The translations under genes were made by a program, and so were the position numbers. The notes below the pieces were generated by a model. That model saw only the letters and a list, made by a program, of their open reading frames with translations. It did not search any database and was not told where the DNA came from. This document shows positions 27,106-39,211 of a DNA stretch of 64,000 nucleotides, piece by piece. The stretch's first letter is position 1; the number at the start of each line of letters is the position of its first letter. This stretch comes from Azolla caroliniana (taxonomy: Eukaryota > Polypodiophyta): assembly GCA_043228905.1 (NCBI GenBank), contig JBHGNT010000024.1, forward strand, positions 310,001 to 374,000, read 5' to 3'.

Positions 27106-27679
27106 GAGGAGCCCTTGAGTAAATTAAAATGTTCATACCTGGCTCGTGTGATATCGGATTTTTGTGTTCAAACATGCAAATCGAAGCTAACAAGGCTAGC
27201 TATGATATGGAATTAAAAAATCAAGATTTTAAAACTCAAGTCCAGAGACATGACGAAAATAGCAAACTTGAGGAGGGAGTTGAGAGGAGCCCTTGAGTAA
27301 AGTAAAATGTTCATACCTGGTTCGTGTGATATCGAATTTTTGTGTTCAAACATGCGAATCGAAGCTAACAACGCTACCTATGATATGGAATTAAAAAATC
27401 AAGATTTTAAAACTCAGGTCGAGAGACATGACGAAAATAGCAAACTTGAGGAGGGAGTTGAGAGGAGCCCTTGAGTAAATTAAAATGTTCATACCTTGCT
27501 CGTGTGATATCGGATTTTTGTGTTCAAACATGCAAATCGAAGCTAGCAACGCTAGTTATGATATGGAATTAAAAAATCAGGATTTTGAAACTCAGGTAGA
27601 GAGACATGACGAAAATAGCAAACTTGAGGAGGGAGTTGAGAAGAGCCCTTGAGTAAATTAAAATGTTCATACCTGGCTC
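27106..27679 (+). repeat. Spacer of about three monomers between large duplicates
   Basis: These monomers lie between the two 24-mer-offset copies and do not belong to either. Their variants (gaagctaacaaggctagc, then tcatacctggttcg with tgatatcgaattt, then a class A unit) best match 20,160-20,540, an offset of 6,943 bp (39 x 178 + 1) measured at ggttcg (20,376/27,319). The end of the spacer already belongs to the 17-mer unit that starts near 27,340. Confidence 0.65.
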
Positions 27680-30365
27680 GTGCGATATCGAATTTTTGTG
27701 TTCAAACATGCGAATCGAAGCTAACAACGCTACCTATGATATGGAATTAAAAAATCAAGATTTTAGAACTCAGGTCGAGAGACATGACGAAAATAGCAAG
27801 CTTGAGGAGGGAGTTGAGAGGAGCCCTTGAGTAAATTAAAATGTTCATACCTGGCTCGTGTAATATCGAATTTTTCTGTTCAAACATGCGAATCGAAGCT
27901 AACAACGCTACCTACGATATGGAATTAAAAAATCAAGATTTTGAAACTCAAGTCCAGAGACATGACGAAATTACCTAATTTGAGGAGTGAGTTGAGAAGA
28001 GCTAGTAGGTAAATTTAAATGTTCATACCTGGCTCGTGTCATATCGGATTTATGTGTTCAAATATGAGAATCGAAGCTAACAACGCTAGCTATGATATGG
28101 AATTAAAAAATCAAGATTTTAAAACTCAAGTCCAGAGACATGACGAAATTACCTAATTTGAGGAGTGAGTTGAGAAGAGCTAGTAGGTAAATTAAAATGT
28201 ACATACCTGGCTCGTGTCATATCGGATTTATGTGTTCAAATATGCGAATCGAAGATAACAACGTTAGCTATGATATGGAATTAAAAAATCAAGATTTTGA
28301 AACTCAGGTCGAGAGACATGACGAAAATAGCAAACTTGAGGAGGGAGTTGAGAAGAGCCCTTGAGTAAATTAAAACGTTCATACCTGGCTCGTGTGATAT
28401 CGAATTTTTGTGTTCAAACATGCGAATCGAAGCTAACAACGCTACCTATGATATGGAATTAAAAAATCAAGATTTTAAAACTCAGGTCGAGAGACATGAC
28501 GAAAATAGCAAACTTGAGGAGGGAGTTGAGAGGAGCCCTTGAGTAAAGTAAAATGTTCATACCTGGCTCGTGTGATATCGAATTTTTGTGTTCAAACATG
28601 CGAATCGAAGCTAACAACGCTACCTATGATATGGAATTAAAAAATCAAGATTTTGAAACTCAAGTCCAGAGACATGACGAAAATAGCAAACTTGAGGAGG
28701 GAGTTGAGAAGAGCCCTTGAGTAAATTAAAACGTTCATACCTGGCTCGTGTGATATCGAATTTTTGTGTTCAAACATGCGAATCGAAGCTAACAACGCTA
28801 CCTATGATATGGAATTAAAAAATCAAGATTTTGAAACTCAGGTCGAGAGACATGACGAAAATAGCAAACTTGAGGAGGGAGTTGACAAGAGCCCTTGAGT
28901 AAATTAAAATGTTCATACCTGGTTCGTGTGATATCGAATTTTTGTGTTCAAACATGCGAATCGAAGCTAACAACGCTAGCTATGATATGGAATTAAAAAA
29001 TCAAGATTTTGAAACTCAAGTCCAGAGACATGACGAAATTACCTAATTTGAGGAGTGAGTTGAGAAGAGCTAGTAGGTAAATTTAAATGTTCATACCTGG
29101 CTCGTGTCATATCGGATTTATGTGTTCAAATATGCGAATCGAAGCTAACAACGCTAGCTATGATATGGAATTAAAAAATCAAGATTTTAAAACTCAAGTC
29201 CAGAGACATGACGAAATTACCTAATTTGAGGAGTGAGTTGAGAAGAGCTAGTAGGTAAATTAAAATGTTCATACCTGGCTCGTGTCATATCGGATTTATG
29301 TGTTCAAATATGCGAATCGAAGCTAACAACGTTAGCTATGATATGGAATTAAAAAATCAAGATTTTGAAACTCAGGTCGAGAGACATGATGAAAATAGCA
29401 AACTTGAGGAGGGAGTTGAGAAGAGCCCTTGAGTAAATTAAAATGTTCATACTTGGCTCGTGTGATATCGAATTTTTGTATTCAAACATGCGAATCGAAG
29501 CTAACAACGCTAGCTATGATATGGAATTAAAAAATCAAGATTTTAAAACTCAGGTCGAGAGACATGACGAAAATAGCAAACTTGAGGAGGGAGTTGAGAG
29601 GAGCCCTTGAGTAAAGTAAAATGTTCATACCTGGCTCGTGTGATATCGGATTTTTGTGTTCAAACATGCGAATCGAAGCTAATAACGCTAGCTATGATAT
29701 GGAATTAAAAAATCAAGATTTTGAAACTCAGGTCGAGAGACATGACGAAAATAGCAAACTTGAGGAGGGAGTTGAGAAGAGCCCTTGAGTAAATTAAAAC
29801 GTTCATACCTGGCTCGTGTGATATCGAATTTTTGTGTTCAAACATGCGAATCGAAGCTAACAACGCTACCTATGATATGGAATTAAAAAATCAAGATTTT
29901 AAAACTCAGGCCGAGAGACATGACGAAAATAGCAAACTTGAGGAGGGAGTTGAGAGGAGCCCTTGAGTAAAGTAAAATGTTCATACCTGGCTCGTGTGCT
30001 ATCGAATTTTTGTGTTCAAACATGCGAATCGAAGCTAACAACGCTACCTATGATATGGAATTAAAAAATCAAGATTTTGAAACTCAAGTCGAGAGACATG
30101 ACGAAAATAGCAAACTTGAGGAGGGAGTTGAGAAGAGCTAGTAGGTAAATTAAAATGTTCATACCTGGCTCGTGTCATATCGGATTTATGTGTTCAAATA
30201 TGCGAATCGAAGCTAACAACGCTAGCTATGATATGGAATTAAAAAATCATGATTTTGAAATTCAGGTCGAGAGACATGACGAAAATAGCAAACTTGAGGA
30301 GGGAGTTGAGAAGATCCCTTCAGTAAATTAAAATGTTCATACCTGGCTCGTGTGATATCGAATTT
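27340..30365 (+). repeat. 17-monomer higher-order unit, copy 1 (3,026 bp)
   Basis: The unit repeats at an offset of 3,026 bp (17 x 178). Marks include ccttgctcg at 27,494/30,520, tgtacata at 28,198/31,224, and gacaagagcc plus ggttcg near 28,885-28,921/31,911-31,947. One stretch differs: at about 28,665-28,790 this copy has ctcaagtccag...gagcccttgag with aaaacgttc, while the next has ctcaagtcgag...gagctagtagg with tcatatcgg, suggesting conversion or a patch replacement. Copy 1 overlaps the large 24-mer-offset duplicate, so the two duplications are nested. Confidence 0.82.
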
Positions 30366-33300
30366 TTGTGTTCAAACATGCGAATCGAAGCTAACAACGC
30401 TACCTATGATATGGAATTAAAAAATCAAGATTTTAAAACTCAGGTCGAGAGACATGACGAAAATAGCAAACTTGAGGAGGGAGTTGAGAGGAGCCCTTGA
30501 GTAAATTAAAATGTTCATACCTTGCTCGTGTGATATCGGATTTTTGTGTTCAAACATGCAAATCGAAGCTAGCAACGCTAGTTATGATATGGAATTAAAA
30601 AATCAGGATTTTGAAACTCAGGTAGAGAGACATGACGAAAATAGCAAACTTGAGGAGGGAGTTGAGAAGAGCCCTTGAGTAAATTAAAATGTTCATACCT
30701 GGCTCGTGCGATATCGAATTTTTGTGTTCAAACATGCGAATCGAAGCTAACAACGCTACCTATGATATGGAATTAAAAAATCAAGATTTTAGAACTCAGG
30801 TCGAGAGACATGACGAAAATAGCAAGCTTGAGGAGGGAGTTGAGAGGAGCCCTTGAGTAAATTAAAATGTTCATACCTGGCTCGTGTAATATCGAATTTT
30901 TCTGTTCAAACATGCGAATCGAAGCTAACAACGCTACCTACGATATGGAATTAAAAAATCAAGATTTTGAAACTCAAGTCCAGAGACATGACGAAATTAC
31001 CTAATTTGAGGAGTGAGTTGAGAAGAGCTAGTAGGTAAATTTAAATGTTCATACCTGGCTCGTGTCATATCGGATTTATGTGTTCAAATATGAGAATCGA
31101 AGCTAACAACGCTAGCTATGATATGGAATTAAAAAATCAAGATTTTAAAACTCAAGTCCAGAGACATGACGAAATTACCTAATTTGAGGAGTGAGTTGAG
31201 AAGAGCTAGTAGGTAAATTAAAATGTACATACCTGGCTCGTGTCATATCGGATTTATGTGTTCAAATATGCGAATCGAAGATAAGGAACGTTAGCTATGA
31301 TATGGAATTAAAAAATCAAGATTTTGAAACTCAGGTCGAGAGACATGACGAAAATAGCAAACTTGAGGAGGGAGTTGAGAAGAGCCCTTGAGTAAATTAA
31401 AACGTTCATACCTGGCTCGTGTGATATCGAATTTTTGTGTTCAAACATGCGAATCGAAGCTAACAACGCTACCTATGATATGGAATTAAAAAATCAAGAT
31501 TTTAAAACTCAGGTCGAGAGACATGACGAAAATAGCAAACTTGAGGAGGGAGTTGAGAGGAGCCCTTGAGTAAAGTAAAATGTTCATACCTGGCTCGTGT
31601 GATATCGAATTTTTGTGTTCAAACATGCGAATCGAAGCTAACAACGCTACCTATGATATGGAATTAAAAAATCAAGATTTTGAAACTCAAGTCGAGAGAC
31701 ATGACGAAAATAGCAAACTTGAGGAGGGAGTTGAGAAGAGCTAGTAGGTAAATTAAAATGTTCATACCTGGCTCGTGTCATATCGGATTTATGTGTTCAA
31801 ACATGCGAATCGAAGCTAACAACGCTACCTATGATATGGAATTAAAAAATCAAGATTTTGAAACTCAGGTCGAGAGACATGACGAAAATAGCAAACTTGA
31901 GGAGGGAGTTGACAAGAGCCCTTGAGTAAATTAAAATGTTCATACCTGGTTCGTGTGATATCGAATTTTTGTGTTCAAACATGCGAATCGAAGCTAACAA
32001 CGCTAGCTATGATATGGAATTAAAAAATCAAGATTTTGAAACTCAAGTCCAGAGACATGACGAAATTACCTAATTTGAGGAGTGAGTTGAGAAGAGCTAG
32101 TAGGTAAATTTAAATGTTCATACCTGGCTCGTGTCATATCGGATTTATGTGTTCAAATATGCGAATCGAAGCTAACAACGCTAGCTATGATATGGAATTA
32201 AAAAATCAAGATTTTAAAACTCAAGTCCAGAGACATGACGAAATTACCTAATTTGAGGAGTGAGTTGAGAAGAGCTAGTAGGTAAATTAAAATGTTCATA
32301 CCTGGCTCGTGTCATATCGGATTTATGTGTTCAAATATGCGAATCGAAGCTAACAACGTTAGCTATGATATGGAATTAAAAAATCAAGATTTTGAAACTC
32401 AGGTCGAGAGACATGATGAAAATAGCAAACTTGAGGAGGGAGTTGAGAAGAGCCCTTGAGTAAATTAAAATGTTCATACTTGGCTCGTGTGATATCGAAT
32501 TTTTGTATTCAAACATGCGAATCGAAGCTAACAACGCTAGCTATGATATGGAATTAAAAAATCAAGATTTTAAAACTCAGGTCGAGAGACATGACGAAAA
32601 TAGCAAACTTGAGGAGGGAGTTGAGAGGAGCCCTTGAGTAAAGTAAAATGTTCATACCTGGCTCGTGTGATATCGGATTTTTGTGTTCAAACATGCGAAT
32701 CGAAGCTAATAACGCTAGCTATGATATGGAATTAAAAAATCAAGATTTTGAAACTCAGGTCGAGAGACATGACGAAAATAGCAAACTTGAGGAGGGAGTT
32801 GAGAAGAGCCCTTGAGTAAATTAAAACGTTCATACCTGGCTCGTGTGATATCGAATTTTTGTGTTCAAACATGCGAATCGAAGCTAACAACGCTACCTAT
32901 GATATGGAATTAAAAAATCAAGATTTTAAAACTCAGGCCGAGAGACATGACGAAAATAGCAAACTTGAGGAGGGAGTTGAGAGGAGCCCTTGAGTAAAGT
33001 AAAATGTTCATACCTGGCTCGTGTGCTATCGAATTTTTGTGTTCAAACATGCGAATCGAAGCTAACAACGCTACCTATGATATGGAATTAAAAAATCAAG
33101 ATTTTGAAACTCAAGTCGAGAGACATGACGAAAATAGCAAACTTGAGGAGGGAGTTGAGAAGAGCTAGTAGGTAAATTAAAATGTTCATACCTGGCTCGT
33201 GTCATATCGGATTTATGTGTTCAAATATGCGAATCGAAGCTAACAACGCTAGCTATGATATGGAATTAAAAAATCATGATTTTGAAATTCAGGTCGAGAG

Positions 33301-33392
33301 ACATGACGAAAATAGCAAACTTGAGGAGGGAGTTGAGAAGATCCCTTGAGTAAATTAAAATGTTCATACCTGGCTCGTGTGATATCGAATTT
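30366..33392 (+). repeat. 17-monomer higher-order unit, copy 2 (3,027 bp)
   Basis: This is the second full copy of the 17-mer. It is 1 bp longer because of the ataaggaacg insertion at 31,284, which copy 1 lacks at the equivalent place (28,258 reads gataacaacg). The next partial copy carries the same insertion at 34,311. Other marks recurring 3,027 bp on are gctaataacg (29,678/32,705 across the boundary) and ccttgctcg (30,520/33,547). Confidence 0.82.
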
Positions 33393-34817
33393 TTGTGTTC
33401 AAACATGCGAATCGAAGCTAACAACGCTACCTATGATATGGAATTAAAAAATCAAGATTTTAAAACTCAGGTCGAGAGACATGACGAAAATAGCAAACTT
33501 GAGGAGGGAGTTGAGAGGAGCCCTTGAGTAAATTAAAATGTTCATACCTTGCTCGTGTGATATCGGATTTTTGTGTTCAAACATGCAAATCGAAGCTAGC
33601 AACGCTAGTTATGATATGGAATTAAAAAATCAGGATTTTGAAACTCAGGTAGAGAGACATGACGAAAATAGCAAACTTGAGGAGGGAGTTGAGAAGAGCC
33701 CTTGAGTAAATTAAAATGTTCATACCTGGCTCGTGCGATATCGAATTTTTGTGTTCAAACATGCGAATCGAAGCTAACAACGCTACCTATGATATGGAAT
33801 TAAAAAATCAAGATTTTAGAACTCAGGTCGAGAGACATGACGAAAATAGCAAGCTTGAGGAGGGAGTTGAGAGGAGCCCTTGAGTAAATTAAAATGTTCA
33901 TACCTGGCTCGTGTAATATCGAATTTTTCTGTTCAAACATGCGAATCGAAGCTAACAACGCTACCTACGATATGGAATTAAAAAATCAAGATTTTGAAAC
34001 TCAAGTCCAGAGACATGACGAAATTACCTAATTTGAGGAGTGAGTTGAGAAGAGCTAGTAGGTAAATTTAAATGTTCATACCTGGCTCGTGTCATATCGG
34101 ATTTATGTGTTCAAATATGAGAATCGAAGCTAACAACGCTAGCTATGATATGGAATTAAAAAATCAAGATTTTAAAACTCAAGTCCAGAGACATGACGAA
34201 ATTACCTAATTTGAGGAGTGAGTTGAGAAGAGCTAGTAGGTAAATTAAAATGTACATACCTGGCTCGTGTCATATCGGATTTATGTGTTCAAATATGCGA
34301 ATCGAAGATAAGGAACGTTAGCTATGATATGGAATTAAAAAATCAAGATTTTGAAACTCAGGTCGAGAGACATGACGAAAATAGCAAACTTGAGGAGGGA
34401 GTTGAGAAGAGCCCTTGAGTAAATTAAAACGTTCATACCTGGCTCGTGTGATATCGAATTTTTGTGTTCAAACATGCGAATCGAAGCTAACAACGCTACC
34501 TATGATATGGAATTAAAAAATCAAGATTTTAAAACTCAGGTCGAGAGACATGACGAAAATAGCAAACTTGAGGAGGGAGTTGAGAGGAGCCCTTGAGTAA
34601 AGTAAAATGTTCATACCTGGCTCGTGTGATATCGAATTTTTGTGTTCAAACATGCGAATCGAAGCTAACAACGCTACCTATGATATGGAATTAAAAAATC
34701 AAGATTTTGAAACTCAAGTCGAGAGACATGACGAAAATAGCAAACTTGAGGAGGGAGTTGAGAAGAGCTAGTAGGTAAATTAAAATGTTCATACCTGGCT
34801 CGTGTCATATCGGATTT
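33393..34817 (+). repeat. 17-monomer higher-order unit, partial copy 3 (about 8 monomers)
   Basis: This partial third copy runs through ccttgctcg (33,547), tagaactc with agcaagcttg (near 33,820-33,855), tgtacata (34,251) and the ataaggaacg insertion (34,311). Identity with copy 2 is lost near 34,817, where ttcaaatatgcg with gctagc and gaaattcagg replaces the expected ttcaaacatgcg with ctacc. Confidence 0.78.
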
Positions 34818-34969
34818 ATGTGTTCAAATATGCGAATCGAAGCTAACAACGCTAGCTATGATATGGAATTAAAAAATCAAGATTTTGAAATTCAGGTCGA
34901 GAGACATGACGAAAATAGCAAACTTGAGGAGGGAGTTGAGAAGATCCCTTGAGTAAATTAAAATGTTCA

Positions 34970-36430
34970 TACCTGGCTCGTGTAATATCGAATTTTTGTG
35001 TTCAAACATCCGAATCGAAGCGAACAATGCTAGCTATGATATGGAATTAAAAAATCAAGATTTTAAAACTCAAGTCCAGAGACATGACGAAAATAGCAAA
35101 CTTGAGGAGGGAGTTGAGAGGAGCCCTTGAGTAAAGTAAAATGTTCATACCTGGCTCGTGTGATATTGGATTTTTGTGTTCAAACATGCGAATCGAAGCT
35201 GGCGACGCTTCCTATGACATGGAATTAAAAAATCAAGATTTTGAAACTCAGGTCGAGAGACATGACGAAAATAACAAACCTTAGGAGGGAGTTGAGAGGA
35301 GCCCTTGAGTAAATTAAAATGTTCATACCTGGCTCGTGTGATATCGGATTTTTGTGTTCAAACATGCAAATCGAAGCTAACAATGCTAGCTATGATATGG
35401 AATTAAAAAATCAAGATTTTAAAACTCAAGTCCAGAGACATGACGAAAATAGCAAACTTGAGGAGGGAGTTGAGAGGAGCCCTTGAGTAAAGTAAAATGT
35501 TCATACCTGGCTCGTGTGATATTCGATTTTTGTGTTCAAACATGCGAATCGAAGCTGGCGACGCTTCCTATGACATGGAATTAAAAAATCAAGATTTTGA
35601 AACTCAGGTCCAGAGACATGACGAAAATAGCAAACTTGAGGAGGGAGTTGAGAAGATCCCTTGAGTAAATTAAAATGTTCATACCTGGCTCGTGTGATAT
35701 CGAATTTTTGTGTTCAAACATCCGAATCGAAGCGAACAATGCTAGCTATGATATGGAATTAAAAAATCAAGATTTTAAAACTCAAGTCCAGAGACATGAC
35801 GAAAATAGCAAACTTGAGGAGGGAGTTGAGAGGAGCCCTTGAGAAAAGTAAAATGTTCATACCTGGCTCGTGTGATATTGGATTTTTGTGTTCAAACATG
35901 CGAATCGAAGCTGGCGACGCTTCCTATGACATAGAATTAAAAAATCAAGATTTTGAAACTCAGGTCGAGAGACATGACGAAAATAACAAACCTTAGGAGG
36001 GAGTTGAGAGGAGCCCTTGAGTAAAGTAAAATGTTCATACCTGGCTCGTGTGATATCGGATTTTTGTGTTCAAACATGCAAATCGAAGCTAACAATGCTA
36101 GCTATGATATGGAATTAAAAAATCAAGATTTTAAAACTCAAGTCCAGAGACATGACGAAAATAGCAAACTTGAGGAGGGAGTTGAGAGGAGCCCTTGAGT
36201 AAAGTAAAATGTTCATACCTGGCTCGTGTGATATTGGATTTTTGTGTTCAAACATGCGAATCGAAGCTGGCGACGCTTCCTATGACATGGAATTAAAAAA
36301 TCAAGATTTTGAAACTCAGGTCGAGAGACATGACGAAAATAACAAACCTTAGGAGGGAGTTGAGAGGAGCCCTTGAGTAAATTAAAATGTTCATACCTGG
36401 CTCGTGTGATATCGGATTTTTGTGTTCAAA
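34970..36430 (+). repeat. Dimer/tetramer higher-order repeat (356 and 712 bp)
   Basis: Two monomer forms alternate: an acaatgctagc monomer and a ggcgacgcttcc monomer with tgatattgg. The tgatatt mark lies at 35,161, 35,517, 35,873 and 36,229, exactly 356 bp apart. The first half of the dimer itself alternates between a catccgaatcgaagcgaac form (35,009 and about 35,720) and an atgcaaatcgaagctaac form (about 35,364 and 36,077), so the true repeat is a 712-bp tetramer present twice. Minor changes are tgatattcg at 35,517, gagaaaagt near 35,842 and gacatagaatt near 35,929. Confidence 0.82.
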
Positions 36431-37265
36431 CATGCAAATCGAAGCTAACAATGCTAGCTATGATATGGAATTAAAAAATCAAGATTTTAAAACTCAAGTC
36501 CAGAGACATGACGAAATTACCTAATTTGAGGAGTGAGTTGAGAAGAGCTAGTAGGTAAATTTAAATGTTCATACCTGGCTCGTGTGATATCGGATTTATG
36601 TGTTCAAATATGCGAATCGAAGCTAACAACGCTAGCTATGATATGGAATAAAAAAATCAAGATTTTGAAACTCAGGTCGAGAGACATGACGAAAATAGCA
36701 AACTTGAGGAGGGAGTTGAGAAGAGCCCTTGAGTAAATTAAAACGTTCATACCTTGCTCGTGTGATATCGAATTTTTGTGTTCAAACATGCGAATCGAAG
36801 CTAACAACGCTACCTATGATATGGAATTAAAAAATCAAGATTTTAAAATTCAGGTCGAGAGACATGACGAAAATAGCAAACTTGAGGAGGGAGTTGAGAG
36901 GAGCCCTTGAGTAAAGTAAAATGTTCATACCTGGCTCGTGTGATATCGAATTTTTGTGTTCAAACATGCGAATCGAAGCTAACAACGCTACCTATGATAT
37001 GGAATTAAAAAATCAAGATTTTAAAACTCAGGTCGAGAGACATTACGAAAATAGCAAACTTGAGGAGGGAGTTGAGAGGAGCCCTTGAGTAAATTAAAAT
37101 GTTCATACCTTGCTCGTGTGATATCGGATTTTTGTGTTCAAACATGCAAATCGAAGCTAGCAACGCTAGCTATGATATGGAATTAAAAAATCAGGATTTT
37201 GAAACTCAGGTAGAGAGACATGACGAAAATAGCAAACTTGAGGAGGGAGTTGAGAAGAGCCCTTG

Positions 37266-39211
37266 AGTAAATTAAAATTTTCATACCTGGCTCGTGCGAT
37301 ATCGAATTTTTGTGTTCAAACATGCGAATCGAAGCTAACAACGCTACCTATGATATGGAATTAAAAAATCAAGATTTTAGAACTCAGGTCGAGAGACATG
37401 ACGAAAATAGCAAGCTTGAGGAGGGAGTTGAGAGGAGCCCTTGAGTAAATTAAAATGTTCATACCTGGCTCGTGTGATATCGAATTTTTCTATTCAAACA
37501 TGCGAATCGAAGCTAACAACGCTACCTAAGATATGGAATTAAAAAATCAAGATTTTGAAACTCAAGTCCAGAGACATGACGAAATTACCTAATTTGAGGA
37601 GTGAGTTGAGAAGAGCTAGTAGGTAAATTTAAATGTTCATACCTGGCTCGTGTGATATCGGATTTATGCGAATCGAAGCTAACAACGCTACCTATGATAT
37701 GGAATTAAAAAATCAAGCTTTTGAAACTCAAGTCGAGAGAAATGACGAAAATAGCAAACTTGAGGAGGGAGTTGAGAAGAGCTAGTAGGTAAATTTAAAT
37801 GTTCATACCTGGCTCGTGTCATATCGGATTTATGTGTTCAAATATGCGAATCGAAGCTAACAACGCTAGCTATGATATGGAATTAAAAAATCTAGATTTT
37901 AAAACTCAAGTCCAGAGACATGACGAAATTACCTAATTTGAGGAGTGAGTTGAGAAGAGCTAGTAGGTAAATTTAAATGTTCATACCTGGCTCGTGTCAT
38001 ATCGGATTTATGTGTTCAAATATGTGAATCGAAGCTAACAACGTTAGCTATGATATGGAATTAAAAAATCAAGATTTTGAAACTCAGGTCGAGAGACATG
38101 AAGAAAATAGCAAACTTGAGGAGGGAGTTGAGAAGAGCCCTTGAGTAAATTAAAATGTTCATACCTGGCTCGTGTGATATCGAATTTTTGTGTTCAAACA
38201 TGCGAATCGAAGCTAACAACGCTACCTATGATATGGAATTAAAAAATCAAGATTTTAAACCTCAAGTCCAGAGACATGACGAAATTACCTAATTTGAGGA
38301 GTGAGTTGAGAAGAGCTAGTAGGTAAATTTAAATGTTCATACCTGGCTCGTGTCATATCGGATTTATGTGTTCAAATATGTGAATCGAAGCTAACAACGT
38401 TAGCTATGATATGGAATTAAAAAACCAAGATTTTGAAACTCAGGTCGAGAGACATGAAGAAAATAGCAAACTTGAGGAGGGAGTTGAGAAGAGCCCTTGA
38501 GTAAATTAAAATGTTCATACTTGGCTCGTGTGATATCGAATTTTTGTGTTCAAACATGCAAATCGAAGCTAGGAATGCTAGCTATGATATGGAATTAAAA
38601 AATCAGGATTTTGAAACTCAGGTCGAGAGACATGACGAAAATAGCAAACTTGAGGAGGGAGTTGAGAGGAGCCCTTGAGTAAAGTAAAATGTTCATACCT
38701 AGCTCGTGTGATATTGGATTTTTGTGTTCAAACATGCGAATGGAAGCTGGCGACGCTTCCTATGATATGGAATTAAAAAATCAAGATTTTGAAACTCAGG
38801 TCGAGAGACATGACGAAAATAACAAACCTTAGGAGGGAGTTGAGAGGAGCCCTTGAGTAAATTAAAATGTTCATACCTGGCTCGTGTGATATCGGATTTT
38901 TGTGTTCAAACATGCAAATCGAAGCTAACAATGCTAGCTATGATATGGAATTAAAAAATCAAGATTTTAAAACTCAAGTCCAGAGACATGACGAAATTAC
39001 CTAATTTGAGGAGTGAGTTGAGAAGAGCTAGTAGGTAAATTTAAATGTTCATACCTAGCTCGTGTGATATCGGATTTATGTGTTCAAATATGCGAATCGA
39101 AGCTAACAACGCTAGCTATGATATGGAATTAAAAAATCAAGATTGTGAAACTCAGGTCGAGAGACATGACGAAAATAGCAAACTTGAGGAGGGAGTTGAG
39201 AAGAGCCCTTG
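37266..39211 (+). repeat. 11-monomer higher-order unit, copy 1 (1,946 bp)
   Basis: This is the first of three tandem copies. Marks shared by all copies are the cgtgcgatatcg opening monomer, ctaagatatgg, caagcttttgaaactc with gagagaaatgacg, aaatctagatttt (37,891; 39,849; 41,807), acatgaagaaaatagc, ttttaaacctcaag, and tacctagctcg with tgatattgg and cgaatggaagc. Copy 1 is 12 bp short because of the deletion near 37,661. It differs from the others in a few bases, for example ttttctattc near 37,488 and aggaatgctagc near 38,571. Confidence 0.87.
37652..37680 (+). other. Monomer with 12-bp deletion (166 bp)
   Basis: The monomer reads gatttatgcgaatcgaagc. Its counterparts in the other 11-mer copies (near 39,608 and 41,566) read gatttatgtgttcaaatatg followed by cgaatcg. 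The lost 12 bp lie between two copies of tatg, so a slip between short direct repeats explains it. Landmark spacing is 166 bp (37,561 to 37,727). Confidence 0.9.

Larger units (their letters stand above)
17160..36900 (+). repeat. Array domain 2: A/B monomers with acgttcata, tgtacata and tagaactc variants
   Basis: This domain is set apart by shared variants: aaaacgttcatacc, aaaatgtacatacc (19,119; 21,255; 23,213; 23,925; 26,951; 28,198; 31,224; 34,251), tagaactc with agcaagcttg, tcatacctggttcg, gacaagagcc, gctaataacg and acaacgttagc. Distances between tgtacata marks are 12, 11, 4, 17, 7, 17 and 17 monomers, with +1 bp wherever an ataaggaacg insertion intervenes. The domain therefore grew by duplications of several sizes. 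Limits are approximate. Confidence 0.65.

Noticed and set aside
27310-27345. CENP-B box in ggttcgtgtgatatcg or catatcgggctcg
   Set aside because: The ttcg and cggg cores are never at the spacing required by the known 17-bp box on either strand; the best fits are off by a base or lack one half.
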